From contig JAHZFN010000081.1 of assembly GCA_019421315.1 (NCBI GenBank), forward strand, positions 1 to 11,300: a stretch of DNA of 11,300 bases, written 5' to 3'. The DNA is from Peptococcaceae bacterium (GTDB taxonomy: Bacteria > Bacillota > Dehalobacteriia > UBA4068 > UBA4997). Below are positions 6,285 through 11,300 of the stretch, in pieces. The translations under genes and the position numbers were made by a program. Each line of letters begins with the position of its first letter. Position 1 is the stretch's first letter. The notes beneath the pieces were generated by a model. The model was not told where the DNA came from and did not search any database. It saw only the letters and a program-made list of their open reading frames with translations.

Positions 6285-6313
6285 CCGGCGGTGTTCTTGT
6301 AAATCACCGCCGG
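6285..6313. repeat. GC-rich inverted repeat upstream of the sigma gene
   Basis: CCGGCGGTG (6285-6293) pairs perfectly with CACCGCCGG (6305-6313) around an 11-base loop. No U-tract follows on either strand, so it is not a standard terminator. It directly abuts the palindrome at 6271-6284. Together with that palindrome it occupies where the sigma promoter should be. Confidence 0.55.
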
Positions 6314-6361
6314 AAGTCCTTCTGTTTAATAATTCGCCGCAAAAAGTAAAACCACTCAAAA

Positions 6362-6414
6362 ATATTTGCCGAATAATAAAATTTTTTTATAAGCCGTGTT
6401 TCGGCGGCAAATAT
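6362..6414 (-). repeat. Inverted repeat downstream of the CrtO-like gene
   Basis: ATATTTGCCG (6362-6371) and CGGCAAATAT (6405-6414) are perfect inverted arms of 10 bp around a 33-base AT-rich centre. On the minus strand the stem is followed by a short ATTTTTG run, so it could be a weak terminator of the CrtO-like gene, whose stop is about 45 bases upstream. A smaller competing hairpin can form at 6393-6405. Confidence 0.35.
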
Positions 6415-6458
6415 CTGCAAGCGGTTTGGTTGTTGTGTGGATTTTAATATGATATAAA

Positions 6459-7040
6459 CTATGAGAATGTATTTTTGCGGGCTGCAATCTGCGCCGCCGC
6501 TTTTTGCAGACGGGGGCGGTTGTAACGCTGTATTATAATGAAAGGCACCTCTGCCAAAGCCGACAAAACCGAGGTGATCAAAAAAACGGGCAGTTCACCC
6601 CAAAAGAGCGACCAAGAAATGGGAAAAAGACAAAGGGGGATAATCAGCAGATGGTTGATTTCGGCACGGCAGGTTTCCGCAACGATTTCCTGCGGCGGGC
6701 GGCGGCGCAGGTCAAATTTCGGCGGGTTATAGGTTGGCATATATTTTTTCCATTTCTGCACGCAGATTTTGGCGTACAGCTTTTTCTCGAATTTTTTTTG
6801 GCGGAACCAAAAATTGTCGGTGTTTTGCAAATTGCGCAGCGGCAGATATGTTATGATTGAAACAAAAAAGCGGATGAAAAAATGGTAAAAAGTCGTGAAA
6901 AAAGTTATCGCCAAGGTTTGGCAAAGGGGATTGGGTTTGCGGTAATCAAGCGCCGCAAAAACCATTGCCAAAACCGCCAAAATTGCCGTTGCGGTGTAAA
7001 GTGCGGTATGCAGTTGTTTGGTTTCTTGATTTTTGTTCAT
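6459..7040 (-). CDS. CrtO-like acyltransferase family integral membrane protein
   Basis: A 193-residue protein with four predicted membrane segments: about residues 12-31, 41-66, 129-147 and 149-170. The middle loop carries WFRQKKFEKKLY, then VQKWKKYMPTY, then IVAETCRAEINH, and the end has IQRYNRPRL. These blocks recall the family named after staphylococcal CrtO, glycosyl-4,4'-diaponeurosporenoate acyltransferase, in which similar WK..LP and E.cRAE..H blocks occur. Many Bacillota carry homologues with no carotenoid genes, and none are visible here, so the true acyl acceptor is unknown and staphyloxanthin synthesis should not be inferred. Start ATG at 7040-7038 has only a weak site upstream, so this is the least secure start in the window. 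It lies 81 bases after the alkA-like gene on the same strand and may be cotranscribed with it. Confidence 0.72.
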   Translation of the reverse strand: MNKNQETKQLHTALYTATAILAVLAMVFAALDYRKPNPLCQTLAITFFTTFYHFFIRFFVSIITYLPLRNLQNTDNFWFRQKKFEKKLYAKICVQKWKKYMPTYNPPKFDLRRRPPQEIVAETCRAEINHLLIIPLCLFPISWSLFWGELPVFLITSVLSALAEVPFIIIQRYNRPRLQKAAAQIAARKNTFS

Positions 7041-7121
7041 AATTTTTTTAGCTCGTTTATAATCCTTGAGAATACATTTTGACTTTGATGGATTGCGGTT
7101 GGTCGGTTTAATTTTTGTAAT

Positions 7122-7751
7122 TTATTTTTTGTAATCCCGCATACCCTCAACGGCGCCGCAGGCGATTGCCCAAAGATACAGAGAAGCGACACTGCCGCAG
7201 GGCGAAAAACGCCGTTTGTATTTTGCAAAAAGCTCTTTGGTAATCTGCCTGTGATGGTAAACCATGCGCAGACCCCGCTGAATTGCCAAATCGTTATAGC
7301 TGAGAATGTCGGGGCGCTGCAGGCAAAAAAGCAGTATCATTTCCGCTGTCCAAACGCCGATTCCTTTCAGAGAGCAAAGCTCCTGTATTGCTTCTTCGTC
7401 GCTTTTTTCGGCAATGCTCCGCAGGTCAAAATCGCCGCTTTGCACAAGGCGGGCAAAGTCTGTAATATACTCCGCCTTGCGGAAGGTCATACCGCAGGCT
7501 TGCAGCTTGTCAACTCCTGCGGCAAGTACTGCTTCGGCATCAACCCGCCCCAGGGCTTCCTGCATTCGGCGCCACACCGTTCTTTGGGCTTTGATGGAAA
7601 TTTGCTGACCGATTATATGATGAACAACGGAGGAAAAAAGATCGGGGTCAGCCTTCCTTTGGATCATGCCGATTTGATCAATCAAGGCGCCCAGCTTTTT
7701 GTCTTTGCTTTTCAAATAATTTATCTCTTTTTCGCCGTATTGAAAATACAT
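7122..7751 (-). CDS. alkA: DNA-3-methyladenine glycosylase, AlkA type (HhH-GPD)
   Basis: A monofunctional base-excision repair glycosylase that removes alkylated purines and leaves abasic sites. The 209-residue protein is one HhH-GPD domain. Visible are FSSVVHHIIGQQISIKAQ (39-56), which starts the domain, the helix-hairpin-helix LKGIGVWTAEMI (128-139), and SYNDLAIQRG (151-160) carrying the catalytic aspartate D154. There is also FSPCGSVASLYLWAIA (182-197), the usual C-terminal helix block. No iron-sulfur cysteine cluster is present, which argues against endonuclease III or MutY. The N-terminal domain of 282-residue E. coli AlkA is missing, as in shorter bacterial and Mag1-type enzymes. ATG 7751-7749 is supported by GAGG about seven bases upstream. 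It diverges from nfo, the next enzyme of the pathway. Confidence 0.9.
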   Translation of the reverse strand: MYFQYGEKEINYLKSKDKKLGALIDQIGMIQRKADPDLFSSVVHHIIGQQISIKAQRTVWRRMQEALGRVDAEAVLAAGVDKLQACGMTFRKAEYITDFARLVQSGDFDLRSIAEKSDEEAIQELCSLKGIGVWTAEMILLFCLQRPDILSYNDLAIQRGLRMVYHHRQITKELFAKYKRRFSPCGSVASLYLWAIACGAVEGMRDYKK

Positions 7752-7790
7752 TTTTGCCCCTCGTTCGCTTGTATATTTTTATTATTATTA

Positions 7791-7799
7791 ATTGTATCA
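7791..7799 (-). promoter_or_regulatory. Candidate extended -10 promoter of the alkA-like gene
   Basis: On the minus strand TGA (7797-7799) followed by TACAAT (7791-7796, five of six to consensus) gives an extended -10 box about 40 bases before the start codon. No convincing -35 lies 16-18 bases further upstream. Confidence 0.45.
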
Positions 7800-7860
7800 T
7801 ATACGGCGGAAAATTGCATTATGCTTTTGGAGTATGGGAAATTCCTCCTGCCGCTGAAAT

Positions 7861-7889
7861 TTGTGTTACTGCGTCGGTTGTGATAAAAT
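7861..7889 (+). promoter_or_regulatory. Candidate promoter of nfo
   Basis: TTGTGT (7861-7866) and TAAAAT (7884-7889, five of six) are 17 bases apart. The bases before the -10 read TGA, an extended -10 feature. The site is about 45 bases upstream of the nfo start. Confidence 0.5.
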
Positions 7890-7938
7890 AATTATAAAAC
7901 AAATATAAAATAAATTAAGAAGAAAAGAGGTTATGCAG

Positions 7939-8772
7939 ATGTTGAAAATCGGCTGTCATCTTTCCGCCGCCAAAGGCTATTTGCACATGGGCAAAGAGGC
8001 CGTTAAAATCGGTGCCGACACTTTTCAGTTTTTCACCAGAAACCCCAGAGGCGGCAAGGCGAAAGAGCTTGATTTGGAGGATATGGCAAAGTTTGCCGAA
8101 TTTGCCGCCGCCAACGGCATAGAGATTATTTTGGCGCACGCACCATACACCATGAACGCCTGCTCCGCCGACGAAGGACTGAGGAATTTTGCCAAGGAAA
8201 TGATGGCGGAGGATTTGCGGCGGCTGGAATATCTGCCGGGAAATTTGTATAATTTTCATCCCGGCAGCCATGTCAAGCAGGGCGTGGATGTTGGCATTGC
8301 CTACATTGCCGAAATGCTCAACGCCGTTTTGCGCCCCGAACAGCAAACGACGGTGCTTTTGGAAACCATGGCGGGCAAGGGCAGTGAAATCGGCAGGAGC
8401 TTTGAAGAAATTCGGCGGATAATGGATTTGGTGGACGTCAATGAAAAGCTGGGTGTTTGCCTGGACACCTGCCACGTTTTTGACGGCGGCTACGATATTG
8501 TCAATGATTTGGACGGCGTTCTGCGGCAGTTTGACCAAATTATCGGGTTGGAAAAATTAAAGGCGGTGCATTTGAACGACAGCAAAAATTCCTTGGGCAG
8601 CCATAAGGACAGGCACGAAAAAATAGGCCTGGGCAATATCGGCATGGCGGCTATGGGGCGGATTGTCAACCACCCCGCTTTGAAAAATCTGCCTTTTTAT
8701 TTGGAAACCCCAAACGATTTGGCGGGCTATGCGGCGGAAATTGCGGCTCTTAAAGAATTATACCGAGAATAA
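7939..8772 (+). CDS. nfo: Endonuclease IV (AP endonuclease)
   Basis: Zinc-dependent apurinic/apyrimidinic endonuclease of the TIM-barrel Xylose-isomerase-like/AP2Ec family. It cuts the backbone 5' to abasic sites and removes 3' blocking groups during base-excision repair. All nine expected metal ligands can be seen. In numbering from the upstream ATG at 7933 these are H69, H109, E144, D178, H181, H213, D226, H228 and E258 (LAHAPYTMN, NFHPGSH, LLETMAGKG, CLDTCHVFDGGYD, AVHLNDSK, DRHEKIGLG, LETP). The preferred start is ATG 7939: AGAGG (7926-7930) is eight bases away, against two bases for ATG 7933, and family members begin with MLKIGxHLS. This gives 277 residues, normal for the family. It has its own promoter and a terminator at 8901-8930. 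It is divergent from the alkA-like gene. Confidence 0.97.
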   Translation: MLKIGCHLSAAKGYLHMGKEAVKIGADTFQFFTRNPRGGKAKELDLEDMAKFAEFAAANGIEIILAHAPYTMNACSADEGLRNFAKEMMAEDLRRLEYLPGNLYNFHPGSHVKQGVDVGIAYIAEMLNAVLRPEQQTTVLLETMAGKGSEIGRSFEEIRRIMDLVDVNEKLGVCLDTCHVFDGGYDIVNDLDGVLRQFDQIIGLEKLKAVHLNDSKNSLGSHKDRHEKIGLGNIGMAAMGRIVNHPALKNLPFYLETPNDLAGYAAEIAALKELYRE

Positions 8773-8900
8773 AATCAGTATAAAACACATATCGCCGAAA
8801 ATTTATTAAAAATATTTTGGGAATTACAACAGTAAATTGGATGCTGCGGGAACAAAAGCTTTTTGCAAATATTTCCGAAAAGCCCTTTCCCTAAAAATCT
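8773..8900 (+). other. Non-coding AT-rich stretch, first part of the nfo to isomerase gap
   Basis: The gene-free gap 8773-9095 begins here. This part is the nfo 3' untranslated region. I see no open frame with a ribosome binding site, no strong hairpin and no repeat in it. The rest of the gap holds the nfo terminator, a short inverted repeat and the isomerase promoter region. Confidence 0.5.
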
Positions 8901-8930
8901 CCACCGTCTTTTTCAGGCGGTGGTTTTTTT
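8901..8930 (+). terminator. Intrinsic terminator of nfo
   Basis: CCACCGTCT (8901-8909) pairs with AGGCGGTGG (8915-8923), a 9-bp stem with one T-G wobble and a 5-base loop. Seven T residues follow (8924-8930). It lies 128 bases after the nfo stop codon, with no gene in between. Confidence 0.85.
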
Positions 8931-8993
8931 CTTTGGGTATAATTGGGGCATAATCAAGAGCAAAGAATTTGTTAAATAAATAATTGTTTGTTT

Positions 8994-9051
8994 GTTAATT
9001 ATTGTTATTAACGGTTCATTTTTTGTTGACTTCTGTCATAAGTTATAAAAT
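8994..9051 (+). promoter_or_regulatory. Candidate promoter region of the isomerase gene with a short inverted repeat
   Basis: GTTAAT (8994-8999) and ATTAAC (9007-9012) form a 6-bp inverted repeat around seven bases. Shortly downstream TTGTTG (9023-9028) and TAAAAT (9046-9051) are 17 bases apart. TTGACT (9026-9031) also looks like a -35, but nothing good lies 16-18 bases after it. The region is very AT-rich, so the exact promoter is uncertain. Confidence 0.35.
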
Positions 9052-9095
9052 TAAAACCTTTTTTATAATTTTATAATTAACAGGGGATGAATTTT

Positions 9096-10244
9096 ATGAC
9101 AGACAGCAGACAAATATACATAAACCGAAAAATGCAAAACACTGCGGCGATAATCAAAAATTCGGCGGCAGAAATTAACGAAGCGAATAAAAGCGGTGAG
9201 CTTTTGGATAACATAAGCAATGAGGGAGTGATTGCCATGTTAAACCACACCGATGAATTTACGTCTCAGATTCGCAACGCCTGGCGGCTGGGCGAGGATG
9301 CGGAAATCAAAAACCGAGAAAATATCGGTAAAATCAACAGAGTTTTTGTCTGCGGCATGGGCGGCAGCGGCATCGGCGGCAGCTTGGCGGAAAAATACGC
9401 TCAAAGCCACAGCAAGCTTGACGTTGTTGCCATAAAAGGCGGCAGTCCGCCCCAGAGCTTGGACGAAAACAGTCTTTTTATTGCCGTTTCTCATTCCGGG
9501 AATACGGCGGAGACCTTGTGCTGTTATGAAACAGCCAAAAGCCGCAGAGCCGTTTGCGCCGTGGTTGCGGGCGGAGGCAGGCTGCTTGCCGCCGCAGAAA
9601 GCTGCGGCGATACAGCAGTCAAAATTCCCCGCAGTCTTTTGCCCAGGGAATCGGCGGCGTATCTGACAATCCCTGTGTTTTGGCTTCTGGCGCATTATGG
9701 TTTATGGGAGATGAGTACGGGGAGGCTTTTGGAAATTTTGGAGGCCGCCAATAATATAATTTGCAACTGTAACGGCTTTGTGCCGGCAGCGGAAAACCCT
9801 GCCAAAGAGCTGGCGGCGAAAATTCACCGCAAAACTCCTGTTATTTTGGGTGTCGGCGGCTATATGGAGGCAGTCGCCTACAAATGGAAGGTTATGCTGA
9901 ACGAAAACGCCAAAATTCCCGCTTTGGCAAACAGTCTTTCGGAATTTTGCCACAACGAAATCGAAGCGATGGGCGAAAACTGCCAAATCATCATTCTGCG
10001 TTCCATGGCGGAGGACAGCGCATTGAAAAAGCAAATTGCCGCTTTGGAAGAAATTGCGGCAGAACGCCGGATCGGCTGTGAGACACTTTGGGTTATGGGC
10101 AAAAACACCGTTGCCAAGGCGCTCAGTATGATGCTTTTGGGCGATTATTGCAGCTTGTATACGGCGGCGCTTTTGGGGCGGGACTGCCAAAGCATTCCCG
10201 TTGTTGCCGCCTTGAAAAAATCCCTTTGCCCCGATGTATTTTAA
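9096..10244 (+). CDS. Bifunctional phosphoglucose/phosphomannose isomerase (SIS domain)
   Basis: Member of the archaeal/bacterial PGI/PMI family that interconverts fructose-6-phosphate with glucose-6-phosphate and mannose-6-phosphate in the cytoplasm. It has two SIS sugar-isomerase folds. Visible are CGMGGSGIGGSLAEKY (86-101), the phosphate-binding SHSGNTAETL (132-141), KIPRSLLPRESAAYLT (176-191), MLNENAKIPA (267-276) and LSEFCHNEIEAMG (281-293). E270 and H286 are 16 residues apart, the spacing of the catalytic glutamate/histidine pair described in the Pyrobaculum enzyme. The start at 9096 has AGGGG (9082-9086) nine bases upstream and gives 382 residues. ATG 9087 abuts that site and is rejected. 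A second in-frame ATG at 9237 also has a strong site (9222-9228), so a form ~47 residues shorter is possible. The direct substrate range is inference from the family. Confidence 0.9.
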   Translation: MTDSRQIYINRKMQNTAAIIKNSAAEINEANKSGELLDNISNEGVIAMLNHTDEFTSQIRNAWRLGEDAEIKNRENIGKINRVFVCGMGGSGIGGSLAEKYAQSHSKLDVVAIKGGSPPQSLDENSLFIAVSHSGNTAETLCCYETAKSRRAVCAVVAGGGRLLAAAESCGDTAVKIPRSLLPRESAAYLTIPVFWLLAHYGLWEMSTGRLLEILEAANNIICNCNGFVPAAENPAKELAAKIHRKTPVILGVGGYMEAVAYKWKVMLNENAKIPALANSLSEFCHNEIEAMGENCQIIILRSMAEDSALKKQIAALEEIAAERRIGCETLWVMGKNTVAKALSMMLLGDYCSLYTAALLGRDCQSIPVVAALKKSLCPDVF

Positions 10245-10277
10245 CGGTGTTTATCACTGGTTTATCGGAAAAATATA

Positions 10278-10286
10278 TGCTATAAT
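10278..10286 (+). promoter_or_regulatory. Extended -10 promoter of rapZ
   Basis: TGC followed by a perfect TATAAT (10281-10286) makes a strong extended -10 box about 90 bases upstream of rapZ. The hexamer 17 bases further upstream (TGGTTT, 10258-10263) is a poor -35. It implies that rapZ need not be read from the isomerase promoter. I saw no terminator between the two genes. Confidence 0.6.
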
Positions 10287-10378
10287 TACCATATAAGTTT
10301 GAATAATATATATGTGTGGCATTGATGAAGGCTGCGGCGGTGAATGCCGTTGGAATGTTTTGGCAGGAGATGGTGATT

Positions 10379-11300
10379 ATGGCGGACAAAAAAAATTTTG
10401 ATTTGAAAATTGTAACGGGGATGAGCGGCGCAGGGAAAACTCAGGTTATCCAAATTCTGGAGGATTTGGGCTTTTACTGCGTGGATAATCTGCCGCCCAA
10501 CCTGTTTGTCAAATTTGCCGAGCTGGCGGAGCAGAGCAACAGCGAGATTAATAAAATTGCTCTGGTGGCGGATGTGCGGGGCGGCAAGTTTTTTCTGGAT
10601 TTGATCAATGTGCTGGAGGATATGAAAGCCGACGGTCATAATTTTGAAATTATCTATCTGGAAGCCAACGACGAGGTTTTGGTACGCCGTTTCAAAGAAA
10701 CCAGACGCAAGCACCCTCTTTCTCATACGGGTTCGGTGCTTTCCGGGATTCGGGAGGAACGCAAACGCCTTCAGACAATCCGCGGCATGGCGGATATTAT
10801 CATTAATACGTCCGACCTTAAAGCCAGCGCCCTGAAAGAACGCATTGTGGAGTTGGTTGAGGGGGACGAACGGCAAATTCGGATGTCTGTCAGCATTTAT
10901 TCCTTCGGTTTTAAATACGGCTTGCCTATCGACGCCGATTTGGTAATGGACGTTCGTTTTCTGCCCAACCCATATTATATAGAAGAAATGCGGACTTTGA
11001 CGGGGCTTAATCCTGCGGTGCGGGATTACGTTCTCAACAAAGAGGTTACACAGAATTTTCTGCGGAAATACAGCGATTTGCTCATTGATATTCTGCCGAA
11101 ATATATTGAAGAGGGCAAAAAGCATCTGGCAATCGGCATAGGCTGTACAGGCGGTCAGCACCGTTCCGTTGCCATTGCTGACGAGCTGGGCAGAATTTTG
11201 GCGGCGGCTCAAAAAAGCGGCTCTCACAATTTGCAGGGAATTGAAATAAAAACGGAACACCGAGATGTGGAAAAATCTCGTATGCGTACAAAATACAAAC
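10379..11300 (+). CDS. rapZ: RNase adapter / nucleotide-binding protein RapZ (YvcJ), 3' end outside window
   Basis: P-loop protein of the RapZ/YvcJ family. In E. coli it binds GlcN6P and presents small RNAs to RNase E, controlling glmS. In Bacillus YvcJ is a GTP/ATP-binding protein linked to competence and morphology, with an undefined mechanism. 307 residues are visible with no stop, already past the usual 284-295, so only a short tail is missing. Motifs are Walker A GMSGAGKT (14-21), FYCVDNLPP (32-40), ALVADVRGG (61-69), SIYSFGFKYGLPIDADLVMD (172-191) and the C-terminal IGIGCTGGQHRSVAIA (252-267), then HRDVEKSR (294-301). ATG 10379 is chosen for AGGAG (10365-10369), nine bases upstream, and for the Walker A position. 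An in-frame ATG at 10325 lacks a ribosome binding site. In Bacillota rapZ is commonly followed by yvcK and whiA, which would lie beyond the edge. Confidence 0.96.
   Translation, partial: MADKKNFDLKIVTGMSGAGKTQVIQILEDLGFYCVDNLPPNLFVKFAELAEQSNSEINKIALVADVRGGKFFLDLINVLEDMKADGHNFEIIYLEANDEVLVRRFKETRRKHPLSHTGSVLSGIREERKRLQTIRGMADIIINTSDLKASALKERIVELVEGDERQIRMSVSIYSFGFKYGLPIDADLVMDVRFLPNPYYIEEMRTLTGLNPAVRDYVLNKEVTQNFLRKYSDLLIDILPKYIEEGKKHLAIGIGCTGGQHRSVAIADELGRILAAAQKSGSHNLQGIEIKTEHRDVEKSRMRTKYK

Noticed and set aside
5941..6447. 168-residue plus-strand frame covering the start of the sigma gene and its upstream region
   Set aside because: Half of it is antisense to the sigma factor. The rest covers the palindrome and hairpins. 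It has no domain and no ribosome binding site.
7251..7883. 210-residue plus-strand frame
   Set aside because: Antisense to the alkA-like gene. The real frame holds the helix-hairpin-helix and catalytic aspartate. The shadow is hydrophobic at its end only because it runs into AT-rich promoter DNA.
7933..7935. ATG 7933 as nfo start
   Set aside because: Only two bases separate it from the AGAGG site. ATG 7939 has normal spacing and matches the family N-terminus.
8931..8943. TATAAT at 8938 as a promoter of the isomerase gene
   Set aside because: It sits immediately after the nfo terminator, has no -35 within 16-18 bases (the position is occupied by the terminator stem), and is over 140 bases from the gene.
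10325..10378. In-frame upstream extension of rapZ from ATG 10325
   Set aside because: No ribosome binding site precedes it. It would place Walker A 18 residues further from the N-terminus than in homologues, and AGGAG at 10365 fits ATG 10379.
10286..11260. 324-residue open frame on the minus strand
   Set aside because: It lies entirely antisense to rapZ, whose plus-strand frame has Walker A and the GCTGG.HRS motif. The minus frame has no recognisable domain and no ribosome binding site.

Overview
The window looks like ordinary chromosome from a low-to-mid GC member of the Bacillota, most likely Clostridia or Negativicutes. The evidence is strong AGGAGG-type ribosome binding sites, short U-tailed intrinsic terminators, TTGACA/TATAAT-like promoters with several extended -10 (TGN) boxes, and a gene set of YpsC-type THUMP methyltransferase, YvcJ-type RapZ, DapL, and an ECF sigma factor with a DUF4179-like anti-sigma. 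Genus is not assigned. I see no tRNA, rRNA, CRISPR array, transposase, integrase or phage gene.

Layout. Positions 1-593 (minus) hold the 5' part of dapL, cut by the window edge, with its own promoter. Next on the minus strand is murA (843-2105, GTG start), closed by a 10-bp-stem terminator. A 431-bp non-coding gap (2106-2536) carries two tandem copies of a ~53-bp repeat, each with a TGTCGAA core, and a bidirectional terminator. A two-CBS-domain protein (2537-2950, minus) and a 23S-type rRNA methyltransferase (3237-4439, plus) diverge from a region with a promoter in each direction. The methyltransferase converges on an anti-sigma gene across a shared 16-bp-stem terminator. The anti-sigma gene (4523-5632) overlaps its ECF sigma gene (5629-6186) by four bases on the minus strand, and a palindrome plus a GC-rich hairpin lies upstream. 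Further along the minus strand are a CrtO-like acyltransferase membrane protein (6459-7040) and an AlkA-type DNA glycosylase (7122-7751). The glycosylase diverges from nfo, endonuclease IV (7939-8772, plus). After the nfo terminator come a bifunctional phosphoglucose/phosphomannose isomerase (9096-10244) and rapZ (10379 to the window end, 3' end not seen), both plus strand.

How the genes fit together. DapL supplies LL-diaminopimelate and MurA makes the first committed peptidoglycan nucleotide, so the left end is cell-wall precursor supply. The sugar-phosphate isomerase and RapZ at the right end touch hexose-phosphate and amino-sugar metabolism. The divergent alkA-like and nfo genes encode consecutive base-excision repair steps: the glycosylase leaves abasic sites that endonuclease IV cuts. 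The sigma/anti-sigma pair is a membrane-signalling unit whose signal and targets cannot be read from this window.

Most of the window is housekeeping. No clearly new multi-gene system is visible. The least explained elements are the tandem TGTCGAA repeats upstream of murA, the palindrome in front of the sigma operon, and the isolated CrtO-like gene.
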